DNA of 64,000 nt from Mycolicibacterium baixiangningiae (GCF_016313185.1 NZ_CP066218.1:5084001-5148000); one strand, 5' to 3'; positions 18,820 through 27,795 are shown, numbered from the stretch's first letter. Numbers and translations are program-made. The notes: generated by a model not told the origin, from the letters alone.

Positions 18820-19632
18820 TCACGTGGTGCTCGCCCCGGCCGCCGTGTCGATCAGGTCCGCAACGGCTGCGGGCTGGGAGACGGTGACGGCGTGGGAGGC
18901 CTCGATCTCCACGTTCTGCGCGTTCGCCCGCTCCCCCATGAAGCGCATCGAGTCGGCGGGGATGGCGAGATCTTGAAGGGTGACCATGTTCCACGACGGG
19001 ATGGTCTTCCAGGCCGTCTTCGTCGCCGGATCCTCCAGTGCGGCTGCGGCGATGGGCCGCTGGGTCGTGGCCATCAGAGCGGCGACGTCGGCGGGTACGT
19101 CCGCGGCGAACACCCGCTGGAACTCGTCTGACCTGATGTACAGGTCGTCGGCCAGCCCGCCGCCGGGGAGCGGGTACTTCACCGTGCGCAGGGCGGATCC
19201 GAGTTGGGCTCCGGGGAACTTGCCGGCCAGCTGCCCGGTGCTCTCCCCCGCCTCGAGGATGAAGCTGGCGATGTACACCAGCGCCTTGACGTTCGGGTGG
19301 CCGTCGGCGGCCTCGCTCATCACCGACCCGCCGTACGAATGACCGGCCAGGACCACCGGGCCGGAGACGCTGTCGAGGATGCTGCGCACGTAGTCGGCGT
19401 CGGGCTGCAGGCCGCGCAGCGGGTTGGCGGCGGCGATGACCGGATAGCCGTCGCTTTCGAGGATCTTGATCACGCCGTTCCAGCTCGAGGAGTCGGCGAA
19501 CGCTCCGTGGACCAGCACCACCGTGGGCTTGTTGCCTTCAGCCGCAGGCTGTTCAGCCGCAGCGCCGCCGCAGCCCGCGGTCATGGCCGCCGCGGCCATC
19601 AGGCCGAGCGCGGCGAGTAGCGATTTGTTCAT
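18820..19632 (-). CDS. secreted lipoprotein alpha/beta-hydrolase
   Basis: A 270-residue protein with a lipoprotein signal peptide: a hydrophobic helix at 4-18 and lipobox TAGC, giving a modified Cys21. The mature part is an alpha/beta-hydrolase: oxyanion region VLVHGAFADSSSW (39-51), nucleophile Ser99 in GHSYGG and a late His in SHAVTVSQP. It resembles the RutD/salicylate-esterase-like group often seen in actinobacteria. It would sit on the outer face of the cytoplasmic membrane. Substrate unknown. An AT-rich palindrome lies about 40 bp upstream of the start. Confidence 0.9.
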   Translation of the reverse strand: MNKSLLAALGLMAAAAMTAGCGGAAAEQPAAEGNKPTVVLVHGAFADSSSWNGVIKILESDGYPVIAAANPLRGLQPDADYVRSILDSVSGPVVLAGHSYGGSVMSEAADGHPNVKALVYIASFILEAGESTGQLAGKFPGAQLGSALRTVKYPLPGGGLADDLYIRSDEFQRVFAADVPADVAALMATTQRPIAAAALEDPATKTAWKTIPSWNMVTLQDLAIPADSMRFMGERANAQNVEIEASHAVTVSQPAAVADLIDTAAGASTT

Positions 19633-19670
19633 CTGTCGTGGACCTCTCGTTGTCGCGACGGGATATCGAA

Positions 19671-19686
19671 ATGCAATATATTACAT
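19671..19686. promoter_or_regulatory. AT-rich palindromic operator candidate upstream of the lipoprotein hydrolase
   Basis: ATGCAATATATTACAT is a 16-bp inverted repeat with one mismatched pair. It stands out in a high-GC context and lies 39-54 bp before the hydrolase ATG. The ATG(c/t)-N8-ACAT layout is like PadR or TetR operators. No PadR gene is nearby, so the binding protein is unknown. Confidence 0.5.
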
Positions 19687-19738
19687 ATGGAGGATGTTCA
19701 CCGGGAAAGTCGCACATCCGCGCCGAACGGCGCGCCGG

Positions 19739-20578
19739 TTACCCGGCGGGGAAATCGGCGCCCCGGGAGAGCGCTTCGTATTCGCGGATCTCGGCGAGCG
19801 TGCTCTCGAGCGTCGCCACCACGACGTCGAACCCGTCGCCACCGAGCACCAGCCGCCGTGGCGGCGGATCCTGGGCCATGGCCGCGATGACCGCGCGTGC
19901 CCCACGGCGGGGATCGCCGGGTTGCGCACCGTCCTGCGCGACCATCGCGTCGCGAACCGCCTCCAGCATGGGCCGGTACTCCACGAGGGACTCCGCGACG
20001 GGCTCGTCGGCGAACCCGGCATAGGCACGCGTGCGGAAGGCCCCGGGCTCGACCGCCATCACCTTGATGCCGAACGGCGCGACCTCTTCGCGCAGCACCT
20101 CGGTGACACTTTCGACGGCGAATTTCGTTGCGCTGTAATAGCCGAACCCGGTGACGCCGCTCATGCCCGCGACCGACGACATGTTCACGATCCACCCGCC
20201 GCCCCGCGCGCGCATCCCGGGCAGCGCGGCGCGGATGACCGAGAGAACGGCGAAGAAGTTCAGCTCGAACATCGCACGCACATCGGAGTCCGCCATACCC
20301 TCGATGGAGCCGTACCAGCCGCGGCCGGCGTTGTTCACCAGCACGTCGATACCCCCGAAGTCCTCGGCCGCCGCCACCGCTTCCCGCACCTGATCCGCAT
20401 CGGTGACGTCCAACGGCACGACGCGCACGCGATCGCCGTAAGCCCTTGCCCACGTGTGTAACTCGGCGGGCCGCCGCGCGGTGAGCACCACGCGGTCCCC
20501 GGCCTCCAGAGCCGCTTCCGCGAACGCCATACCGAATCCGCCCGGCGTGCCGCCGGTGATGAAATAGTTCCTCGTCAT
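19739..20578 (-). CDS. short-chain dehydrogenase/reductase
   Basis: A 279-residue classical SDR with TGGTPGGFG at 8-16, NNAGRGWYG and the active-site pattern SSVAG with YYSATK (YxxxK). The sequence is like the actinobacterial SDRs annotated as oxidoreductases of unknown substrate. Its ATG lies 4 bp after the stop of the SnoaL-like gene, so the two form an operon. That operon has a MerR-type promoter. Confidence 0.92.
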   Translation of the reverse strand: MTRNYFITGGTPGGFGMAFAEAALEAGDRVVLTARRPAELHTWARAYGDRVRVVPLDVTDADQVREAVAAAEDFGGIDVLVNNAGRGWYGSIEGMADSDVRAMFELNFFAVLSVIRAALPGMRARGGGWIVNMSSVAGMSGVTGFGYYSATKFAVESVTEVLREEVAPFGIKVMAVEPGAFRTRAYAGFADEPVAESLVEYRPMLEAVRDAMVAQDGAQPGDPRRGARAVIAAMAQDPPPRRLVLGGDGFDVVVATLESTLAEIREYEALSRGADFPAG

Positions 20579-20582
20579 CGGA

Positions 20583-20951
20583 CTAAGGCTCGATGATCAG
20601 CCGGCTGATGAGGCCGCCGTCCAGGGTGAACCGAAAATGCAGGTCGGCCACTCCACCGGGGAAGTCGCCCTCCAGGTGCTGGACCACATCGGCATACGCC
20701 CCGCCGGTCACGGTGGCATCGGTGAAGTCGGTGGTGAACGTGTACTCCCTTGCCGCGGCGCCCAGCCAGTCGACGATCTCGTCCCGGCCGCGGTAGGTGC
20801 GGCCCTCATCGGTCACGACGGCGTCGGCGGTGAAGGTGGCGATGGCCGTGTCGACGTCACGAACGCGGTGGGCGGCAAGGTATGTCCTGACCGCGTCGGG
20901 AAGATCGACCCAATCGGTCCTGATCACTTTGGTGCTCTTGTGGACTGTCAT
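20583..20951 (-). CDS. nuclear transport factor 2 / SnoaL-like protein
   Basis: A small 122-residue protein with the NTF2-like cone fold pattern: N-terminal helix VRTYLAAHRVRDVDTAIATFTADAVVTDEGRTYRG and the strand-rich half ending in LHFRFTLDGGLISRLII. SnoaL-like proteins include cyclases, isomerases and binding proteins; without active-site landmarks I cannot choose. The predicted promoter places the transcription start at or next to the ATG, which would make the mRNA leaderless. It shares its MerR-type dyad with the promoter of the frameshifted MerR gene 3 kb away. Confidence 0.85.
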   Translation of the reverse strand: MTVHKSTKVIRTDWVDLPDAVRTYLAAHRVRDVDTAIATFTADAVVTDEGRTYRGRDEIVDWLGAAAREYTFTTDFTDATVTGGAYADVVQHLEGDFPGGVADLHFRFTLDGGLISRLIIEP

Positions 20952-20957
20952 GACTTG

Positions 20958-20988
20958 AGCGTGAGGTCTCCCCCGAGGAGAGGGTCAA
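20958..20988 (-). promoter_or_regulatory. MerR-type promoter and operator of the SnoaL/SDR operon
   Basis: On the minus strand, TTGACC (20988-20983) and CACGCT (20963-20958) are separated by 19 bp, the long spacer typical of MerR-activated promoters. The spacer contains the dyad TCTCC-N5-GGAGA (20967-20981) found also beside the MerR gene. The -10 box ends 7 bp before the ATG at 20951. Confidence 0.65.
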
Positions 20989-20995
20989 GCGGTGG

Positions 20996-22249
20996 CTAGT
21001 GGAGCCACCGTCGGTGCAGGTCCCAGGCGCCGACCGCGCCGAGAATCGCCGATACAAATGCAAGCCCGGACGCTGCACCGACGCTACCCCACATCCGTGT
21101 CATGCAGATAACCACCGGCACGGCTATCGCGAACGCGATGCTGTTGATCCGCAACACCTTTCCAGTTTCCAGCGCTGCCCGCAGCACTGACATCCAGAGT
21201 GAGTACGGGACCCGTAGCACCGAGGCCAGAGCCAACACGATCAAACACCGCTGGAACTCCGCACCGCGGTAGTCTCCGCCGAACAGCTGTCCCACCAATG
21301 AAGCTCCGAGCACGATCACAAGGGCGCCCAACACCACTGCTGCCTGTGAAATGATCCAAATGCGACGGACGTGGCCGATAGCCTTGGCGGGGTCCTTCGC
21401 CATGTGCGCTGTAAGCGCCGCTCCCATGCCGTCTGGAACAAAGTCCAACGCCTGCGCGACCGCGAACGCCACTGCCACAGTGGCACCGGCCACCGGCCCG
21501 GCCAACCATGTTGTCAGGAACGGCAACGCCAGGATCAGGCCGAAAGAGGTGGTGCTCGCCAGGCCGTCACGATAGGCGAACACCGTCAACGCCCTGCGCG
21601 TCAAACGCGGGTCCACCGGCAGATCAGCATGCCACTGGTGATGGCGCAGGACCGCGCGTGGCACGAGGACCATGAAGGCGATTCCCGCGGCGGCGGTCGC
21701 GGGTATGACCGTCGCCCAGACGGTGGCTAACGGAATCGTCGCCGCAAGCAAGACGAAAGCGACCTTGGCTGCCACCGTCAAGAGGTTCAGACAGGGCAGC
21801 CATTGGGCAGCGTGTAAGCCGATGAGGGCAGCATCCTTCAGGACGAAGAAGGCCATGGTCACGGATCCGGCTGCGACCATGATCGCTATCGCCGCACCGC
21901 CTGGGATGGCGCCTCCGATGACGAGCAGGGCAGCGAGTACACCGACCGTGGCCGACACCGCGAGCGTGATCATGACGCCGTCGAGCAGTCGCTTCCTACG
22001 GGGGCACTCGGGCACTGCCAACATCGCCTTGAAGGCGCTACCGACCCCGTAGGCAGTGACCGTGCCGACCGTCGTGATCAACGAGATGAGCGCCGTTTGG
22101 AGGCCCAACTCGGCCGCGGGGATCGAACGCGCGGCGACGACCCAGAACAACATGCCTGCCGCCGCGGTGAGGAAGTAGGTGGCGACGATAGCTGTCGAGT
22201 CGGAGGCCAGACCGCTGGGCCGATGCCTTATATCAGCGAAGGAAGCCAT
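20996..22249 (-). CDS. polysaccharide flippase-like membrane protein (Wzx/MurJ-type, MATE superfamily)
   Basis: A protein of about 417 residues with roughly 12 hydrophobic segments, beginning STAIVATYFLTAAAGMLFWVVAARSIPAAELG, the usual opening of Wzx-like polysaccharide transporters (residues 16-48). It would move undecaprenyl-linked repeat units across the cytoplasmic membrane. I chose ATG 22249 (AAGG upstream), which overlaps the end of the preceding glycosyltransferase by 17 nt; an upstream in-frame start at 22291 would overlap more. It is the last gene of the ten-gene polysaccharide operon. Confidence 0.85.
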   Translation of the reverse strand: MASFADIRHRPSGLASDSTAIVATYFLTAAAGMLFWVVAARSIPAAELGLQTALISLITTVGTVTAYGVGSAFKAMLAVPECPRRKRLLDGVMITLAVSATVGVLAALLVIGGAIPGGAAIAIMVAAGSVTMAFFVLKDAALIGLHAAQWLPCLNLLTVAAKVAFVLLAATIPLATVWATVIPATAAAGIAFMVLVPRAVLRHHQWHADLPVDPRLTRRALTVFAYRDGLASTTSFGLILALPFLTTWLAGPVAGATVAVAFAVAQALDFVPDGMGAALTAHMAKDPAKAIGHVRRIWIISQAAVVLGALVIVLGASLVGQLFGGDYRGAEFQRCLIVLALASVLRVPYSLWMSVLRAALETGKVLRINSIAFAIAVPVVICMTRMWGSVGAASGLAFVSAILGAVGAWDLHRRWLH

Positions 22250-23240
22250 CGGACCTTGCGTCCCTCCACAACTGGGAGTCCCACCAGTCATGCAGCAGCG
22301 CGTATACGTAGCCTCCTGCAGCGGTCATCACCGACAATGCGATCACCGCTGACCGCGCAATACCGGCGAGCTCCCTGCTGGGGCCTCCGGATACCGCTTC
22401 GCGGAGGCCGCGCATCATTGCCACTGGCACGGTCCTCGACAAGTAGGCACGTTCGGTTCTGGTTGCATCCCCTCGCCCGACCAGCGCTACCATGCGCCGC
22501 TTGGAAACACCTTCTCCCGCGCATCTTCTGATGAAGTAGCGAAGATTGACGCGGTCAGGGGAAACATAATGGCGTACCCGCATTTTCGGCTCGAACACGA
22601 TCGTCTTCGACGGCCATCGCTGGGCAATGCGGACGCAGATCTCCGTTTCCTCGCAGCCGACAGGGTAACTGCCCACGCGCCCGAGGCCGGTATTGAACCC
22701 GCCCACGGCAGTGAGTGACTCGCGTCTGAACGACATGTTGCAACCCATGACATTCCGTACGGGTGACACCTCCCGGGGAAGGCCTGCATAACTGCAGCCG
22801 ACCACCCAGTCGCATTCCTGGGGTAGCCATCTTGGTCGGCCATCAGGCCACACCGGTTCCGCATATCCCCCCACCACTGTGACCTCTGCACCCCGATAGT
22901 GCGCAACGAGGGCTGCTCGCCACCCGCCCTGTACGGCGGCATCGTCGTCGACGAACGCAACGATGTCACCGGTCGCGTATGCGATCCCACTGTTTCGGGC
23001 GCCCGAGAGGCCACGCACATCGGTATTCGGGGTCACCACGACATCGAGCCCGCCGGTCGAGCGAAACGCACCGCGAGCGCGCGCGAGCAGGACCTCATTG
23101 TGGTCGATGACCAGAATCAGTTGGTCACCGTCTGCGAGCGCTTCAGTCGCTGCGTCAACCGATCGAACCAGATCGGGCCATCGCCGGTCGGTGTAAGCGC
23201 ATATGATCAACGAAATCTTCGGCACGGTAGGCTGTTCCAT
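22233..23240 (-). CDS. family 2 glycosyltransferase
   Basis: A 335-residue GT-A enzyme. The nucleotide-sugar pocket SLIICAYTDRRWPDLVRSV starts at about residue 8, the metal-binding DXD equivalent is VDDDAA within DIVAFVDDDAAVQGGW, and the acceptor region shows GCEETEICVRIA. The C-terminal 60 residues include a hydrophobic segment (AVIALSVMTAAGGYVYALL) that could hold it at the membrane. ATG 23240 has AGGA 5 nt upstream. It transfers a sugar in assembly of the repeat unit; donor and linkage are unknown. Confidence 0.9.
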   Translation of the reverse strand: MEQPTVPKISLIICAYTDRRWPDLVRSVDAATEALADGDQLILVIDHNEVLLARARGAFRSTGGLDVVVTPNTDVRGLSGARNSGIAYATGDIVAFVDDDAAVQGGWRAALVAHYRGAEVTVVGGYAEPVWPDGRPRWLPQECDWVVGCSYAGLPREVSPVRNVMGCNMSFRRESLTAVGGFNTGLGRVGSYPVGCEETEICVRIAQRWPSKTIVFEPKMRVRHYVSPDRVNLRYFIRRCAGEGVSKRRMVALVGRGDATRTERAYLSRTVPVAMMRGLREAVSGGPSRELAGIARSAVIALSVMTAAGGYVYALLHDWWDSQLWRDARSDGFLR

Positions 23241-23269
23241 TCCAATCCTATCTCTAGCCTGGACGCCGT

Positions 23270-24097
23270 CTATCCGACGTAAGACCAGACGGAGACCCAG
23301 TCGACGAGGAGCTGACCTCGGTTGTCTCCATCTCCGCGCGTCTCGGTCTGCAATTGCCACCGCATGGGAGTGGTTGGCACCCACTCAGTGCTATCGAGGA
23401 CGACCGCTCCGTCCAACAAGTAACGCACTCGGCCCGGCGACCATTCGATGGTGTAAACATGCCAGTCGATGAACTGCGCCCCAGTATCAACATGCTTCGC
23501 GCAATCTCGACACGCCCCCGAGCCGGCGTAATGCTGAAAACCGTTGACTGTCCCGTCTAAATACCCTTCTGGAAAGTCCAGCTCGCCGTCTGCGGGCCAC
23601 CGCTCCGATTGCGGCCAGAGCAGCCAGGCAACGTAGTACTCGCTCATAGTCGGCGTATCCACCCGCATTCTCGCCGAGTAGCGACCATACAACTGATACT
23701 GGCTGCCGTCCTTGATGATCGGTGACGGATTGGCCCCCGCCGGCTGCCCGTCGACAGAGTCCAGATGGAACCTCAAGTAGCCGTCGCCCACACTGAGGAC
23801 CTCGTCGGCTCGATAGGGCCGGCCTTCTGCGGTATCCGTGAAACAACGCGGATATGTCAGCCATTGTTGGCCCTGCTGCCCCCTATACACGACCCGTCCT
23901 GCGTCGCAGTCATTCGCCCAGCTGCCCAGAGGGGCGGCCTTGTCGAAATCATCGCGGAAAATCAGCGCCCATTCACCCTCGTCCGGCGCACTGCTGACCG
24001 AAGGCAGACTGCCCGTACCGATTACGATGAGCAGGACGGTCACTATGACCACCGACATGCAGCGCTGTAGCATTTCCGGCCTCTCAAAACTGTGCAT
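23270..24097 (-). CDS. secreted family 16 glycoside hydrolase (beta-glucanase/exopolysaccharide depolymerase-like)
   Basis: A 275-residue exported enzyme. A hydrophobic signal segment covers 14-30 (MSVVIVTVLLIVIGTGS). The jelly-roll domain has the GH16 catalytic motif ELDFPE at 172-177, with Glu172 as nucleophile, Asp174 as helper and Glu177 as acid/base. GH16 enzymes cut beta-1,3 or beta-1,4 glucans and galactans. Inside a polysaccharide operon it probably trims or releases the polymer, as ExoK-type enzymes do. Two closely placed Cys (CRDC) may form a disulfide. Confidence 0.9.
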   Translation of the reverse strand: MHSFERPEMLQRCMSVVIVTVLLIVIGTGSLPSVSSAPDEGEWALIFRDDFDKAAPLGSWANDCDAGRVVYRGQQGQQWLTYPRCFTDTAEGRPYRADEVLSVGDGYLRFHLDSVDGQPAGANPSPIIKDGSQYQLYGRYSARMRVDTPTMSEYYVAWLLWPQSERWPADGELDFPEGYLDGTVNGFQHYAGSGACRDCAKHVDTGAQFIDWHVYTIEWSPGRVRYLLDGAVVLDSTEWVPTTPMRWQLQTETRGDGDNRGQLLVDWVSVWSYVG

Positions 24098-24116
24098 ATT
24101 CGGCCTTCCTCAGCGT

Positions 24117-24311
24117 CTAGATCGACAGGATCATGTGCACGACGGAAAGCACTACGGCGAGAAGCGTGGCGCAAATCGTACTGACCACCAGCAAGGCGTT
24201 CAGAACCTGAGCGCGCGCCTTCCGCGCCGAACCGGTCGCCAGCTCGCGTGAGTAACTCGTGAGCGCGTACAACACCCCGCACACGACGAAGACACCAGCA
24301 AGTACGTTCAC
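24117..24311 (-). CDS. small two-helix membrane protein of the polysaccharide operon
   Basis: A 64-residue protein with two hydrophobic helices (VNVLAGVFVVCGVLYAL and NALLVVSTICATLLAVVLSVV) joined by a short basic loop. The GTG start at 24311 overlaps the stop of the upstream 746-residue membrane protein as GTGA, so translation is coupled. No family is recognised. The coupling suggests that it accompanies the large membrane protein, perhaps as a small subunit. Confidence 0.7.
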   Translation of the reverse strand: MNVLAGVFVVCGVLYALTSYSRELATGSARKARAQVLNALLVVSTICATLLAVVLSVVHMILSI

Positions 24312-26548
24312 TGTCCTACCCCCAGCTCTATACGAGGAGCATCCGGTCGCCTCAGGACGTCGATGTACTCCCCGTCGTAGATGAGGTCGTAATTCTTGTC
24401 CGTGACCAGCTGAAGGATGGCCTCGCCGAAATCGTCGGGCTCGACGCCGAACCTGTACTGGAGGAACTTCTCGTCTTGGCGTGTGAGGACAACATAGGGA
24501 AGACCTTCGTCGGCGGTACATTCCGCCAGCTTCCTATTGGATTCTATGCAATTTGGGCCGAGGTCATAACTTTTCGGCGTACCCATCAGTGATCCTGGGC
24601 CCCAGTAGGCGACATCGTCGGATCCGACTGCATCGACGACTCGGGTGGCGATAGAGAGTTCTTCATAAGTCGTGTGCTCGAAGGATGTGTTCAGCCCCCG
24701 GTTCGTCGTGGCTACGACTGCCAGGGCGAAGAACAGTAAAGCCGCAACGGCGACGGGCTTTTTTGAGCCGGATTCCGATCGAGGCCGGGCTCGGACCAAT
24801 GACTGTAAGGCCCATGCGGCGAGCGGTGCGAGGACAGGCGACGCATAGAGGAAGCAACGAATGACCACCTCGCCTCCGTAGCTCTGCACCAAGATCAATG
24901 TGAACGGAACGAGAGCGAGTGCCGCAAGTATCGGCCGGCATTTGTCACGACCGATTCTTCGCCATCCGAACGCGCCGATCACGAACAACGACGCTGCGGC
25001 GACTATTCTCAGGTACTGCATACGGCTGTAGACAAGGTCGCCGGATACGCGCGCCGAGACACTCGCACCAACGCTTTCGGTGACGCCACCCACTTCTGCA
25101 AGCACCTCACGGAGGTGTCCCTCCCAGAAGTTGTCTGCACCGTACGTGAACCACGCGGTGAAGACCACGATGGCGGCCGACCACAAGATCTTGTAGCGCG
25201 TTACTCCGAGCGCGGAGAAGAGTGAGGCCGCGGCAATAACGACTAAAGGGGTCAATTGGTGCGAGACAACTATTGCACTGATCAACAGAAGGAGGACGAC
25301 CTCCATCGCGTGGTACCAACGACGGTCCCTGCCGACGACTCGTCCGGGCATGCGCTTGACCACCGCAAGAGTCCCGGTCAGGCGTCTCTTGACCAGAGAT
25401 GGCACTTCCGCGCCGCGGAGTTGCCACAGGAGCACCGCCAGTACCGTCGCATACAGTTGCATGGCTACCGCTTGGGGTGCGAAGTAGTCCTGCTGGTACC
25501 AGTTGAAAAGTATGTAGATCGTCACGCCCACCCATGCAGCCCGTGGGTTGCCGCTGACCGAGATGCCAATGGCGTACACGGGGTAAATCATCAACACCCC
25601 GAAGAACAGCGACGCGTTGACGACGAATGTGTCGCTATCCGGTAGTGACCCAACTTTCATCAATTGCGCTGCGCCGGAGAAGAACCCCGCCCAGCTCATA
25701 CGCGCATCAACAGCCGGAGGGAGCGTGCCGATCTCTGCGATCCAATTTGCGATATGGCGGTGGACATAGGCGGTCGCGAACGGGGCGGTGCGGTCGGCCC
25801 ACGCTACGGGCATCGCCGTGTACACGATCAGCATGACGTTCGACGCTGCGATCGTCATCGGGTCGATGACCGCGCCGCGATACTCGGCGCCGAGCACCAC
25901 GCACAGAAGGGCAAGCCCGATGAAGTATTCGACACCGAGGATTCCGATGATGCCGAAGGCATTACTGTGCTGGGTCTCCAGCCTCGCAACGGCGCTGAGA
26001 AAGAGGACGGACGACGCGACGAGCAGGATCGCACGTGATCCTCGCCTACGCCATGCAATGCGTTTCGCGCGACTCGAAGCCAGCATCGGCGAGCCACTTT
26101 TCAGCTCCGAGGCAGGACGCCGCCTGTCGACGAGTACTGCGACAGCAATCCAGGTGACGACGACTATCACCGTCTGAGAGAAATACGGTTGCCCGAGGCC
26201 GATCACTGTGCCCGCCTGAGAAACGAGCAGGGTGGTCGCCAGCGAGACACCTGTCGCAACGCTTGCGAAAATACCGTTCCGCGGCAGTCGAAGTACCGCC
26301 GCGATGGGGAGTCCCGGGAGTGTGATCGCGGCGAGCACGACGACGACCGCACGGGGTCCGGCCGGAACCACCTCAGCGAGTCCGAACTTCGAGAGAAGCG
26401 CCAAACCGAATGATGAGCCCGACAGCACGAGGGAGTAGAGAACCACTCGGGGCGCAGCCGCGGAGGGGGCATCCCATGCGGGGGTCCGCACAGTAGTCAC
26501 CGGGGGACTCCGCACCCCTCGCGACTGATCTGGAACGGTGGCGATCAC
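24308..26548 (-). CDS. large polytopic membrane protein, possible polysaccharide polymerase or GT-C-like enzyme
   Basis: A 746-residue protein with about 14 hydrophobic segments between residues 35 and 620, and a soluble C-terminal domain of about 115 residues (from FEHTTYEELSIATRVVDAVG). A long periplasmic-side loop around residues 255-300 contains HRHIANWIAEIGTLPP. The length and topology fit GT-C-fold glycosyltransferases or O-antigen polymerase-type proteins, and in its operon it is the only candidate polymerase. I do not recognise a specific family signature, so the function is inference. It overlaps both neighbours by 4 nt. Confidence 0.8.
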   Translation of the reverse strand: MIATVPDQSRGVRSPPVTTVRTPAWDAPSAAAPRVVLYSLVLSGSSFGLALLSKFGLAEVVPAGPRAVVVVLAAITLPGLPIAAVLRLPRNGIFASVATGVSLATTLLVSQAGTVIGLGQPYFSQTVIVVVTWIAVAVLVDRRRPASELKSGSPMLASSRAKRIAWRRRGSRAILLVASSVLFLSAVARLETQHSNAFGIIGILGVEYFIGLALLCVVLGAEYRGAVIDPMTIAASNVMLIVYTAMPVAWADRTAPFATAYVHRHIANWIAEIGTLPPAVDARMSWAGFFSGAAQLMKVGSLPDSDTFVVNASLFFGVLMIYPVYAIGISVSGNPRAAWVGVTIYILFNWYQQDYFAPQAVAMQLYATVLAVLLWQLRGAEVPSLVKRRLTGTLAVVKRMPGRVVGRDRRWYHAMEVVLLLLISAIVVSHQLTPLVVIAAASLFSALGVTRYKILWSAAIVVFTAWFTYGADNFWEGHLREVLAEVGGVTESVGASVSARVSGDLVYSRMQYLRIVAAASLFVIGAFGWRRIGRDKCRPILAALALVPFTLILVQSYGGEVVIRCFLYASPVLAPLAAWALQSLVRARPRSESGSKKPVAVAALLFFALAVVATTNRGLNTSFEHTTYEELSIATRVVDAVGSDDVAYWGPGSLMGTPKSYDLGPNCIESNRKLAECTADEGLPYVVLTRQDEKFLQYRFGVEPDDFGEAILQLVTDKNYDLIYDGEYIDVLRRPDAPRIELGVGQ

Positions 26549-27795
26549 GCCGTTGCTGATCGTTTCACCGCATCGGTCGACCGTCTTCCTCGAAAGACGG
26601 TCGACACGGAATCACCGGCTCCGAAGAAGGCGCGCACCGCTTCAATAACCCGGTCGAGCGTCGACTTGTCCATATACGGGTGCAGCGGGAGCGTCAAGAC
26701 CTGTTCAGCCACAGTCTCCGTGACGTCCAATCCCCCCCGGGCGCAACGCTCGTAGAAGCTGAAATGGTGTGCACCGATGAAGTGGATTCCCGTTGATATT
26801 CCGTACTGTTTGAGGTGTTCGATCAAGCTGGCTCGCTGCTCACCGTTCCGGACCCTGATCACGTATATGTAGGGCGCAATGCCCTCCCAGTCGGTGTCGA
26901 AGAGCTTTATGTCCGGAATACCGCTGAATCCTTCGTCGTAATACCGACAGTACGATTGCCGGTTCGAGATGAACTCGTCGACTCTCGACAACTGCGCCAA
27001 GCCGATGGCGGCGGGAACGGAGCCGAGGTGGCATCGATATCCTTGCCGTACAACGTTGAAATCCCAGTTGCGTTGGTTTCTGTAACGCGCGTCTGTATCG
27101 GAGTCGATACCAAGGTGGCGCAACTCGTGCAACGTTTGCCGGTCCGCTGGGTCCGGCGTGATGATCGCGCCCCCTTCGAGAGTGGTGATCATCTTGACGG
27201 GGCCGAAACTGAAACAGGTGATGTCGCCGACCGCGCCGATTTGCCCGCCGCTGCGGACAGTACCGAAGGCATGCGCCGCATCCTCGATGACCCGTAACCC
27301 ATACTCACGGGCGATTGACATCAAATCGTCCAGGTAACAGGGCAACCCCAGATAATCGACCGCTAGGATCGCCTTGGTCCTCGGAGTGATCAGGCCCAGC
27401 ACTCGTTCGGGGTCGATGCTCAGGAACCGGTTCTCCACGTCGCAGAATACGATCGACGCGCCGGTGCGACTGATCGCTTGGTGCCCGGCCACGTACGTGA
27501 ACGACGGAGCAATGACTTCGTCACCGGGTTGGAGCCCGATCAGCCGCCCCGCAAGATGTAGGGCCTCGGTGCAGGAATTTGTGGACACGACCCGACGCTG
27601 CTGGAGCCCGAGGAAGCGCTCGACGGCGCATTCGAACTCCTGGCTCAGCTTGCCCATTCCCAGCCAACCTGCGGACAGCGCGTCGACCGCTGCGCTCTTG
27701 ATGTCATCGCCCAGATAGGGCCGGTATACCGGTATCGGCACGTCATAGTCAGTGGTGACCGCTTCACACTCCGCTTCAACCGATGAGGGCCTCAT
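26545..27795 (-). CDS. DegT/DnrJ/EryC1/StrS-family sugar aminotransferase
   Basis: A 416-residue PLP enzyme that aminates a keto-sugar nucleotide. The PLP-binding lysine is in SFGPVKMITTLEGG, and NSCTEALHLA, DYLGLPCYLDD and EDAAHAFG are family motifs. Because the Lys is present it should be a true aminotransferase; it is not an RfbH-type dehydrase, which has His there. ATG 27795 overlaps the rfbF-like stop as ATGA. The likely substrate is a CDP- or dTDP-keto sugar produced by neighbouring enzymes. Confidence 0.92.
   Translation of the reverse strand: MRPSSVEAECEAVTTDYDVPIPVYRPYLGDDIKSAAVDALSAGWLGMGKLSQEFECAVERFLGLQQRRVVSTNSCTEALHLAGRLIGLQPGDEVIAPSFTYVAGHQAISRTGASIVFCDVENRFLSIDPERVLGLITPRTKAILAVDYLGLPCYLDDLMSIAREYGLRVIEDAAHAFGTVRSGGQIGAVGDITCFSFGPVKMITTLEGGAIITPDPADRQTLHELRHLGIDSDTDARYRNQRNWDFNVVRQGYRCHLGSVPAAIGLAQLSRVDEFISNRQSYCRYYDEGFSGIPDIKLFDTDWEGIAPYIYVIRVRNGEQRASLIEHLKQYGISTGIHFIGAHHFSFYERCARGGLDVTETVAEQVLTLPLHPYMDKSTLDRVIEAVRAFFGAGDSVSTVFRGRRSTDAVKRSATA

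Noticed and set aside
26545-27795. RfbH-type CDP-keto-sugar dehydrase instead of aminotransferase
   Set aside because: The PLP-binding Lys (SFGPVKMI) is present, whereas RfbH-type dehydrases have His at that position.
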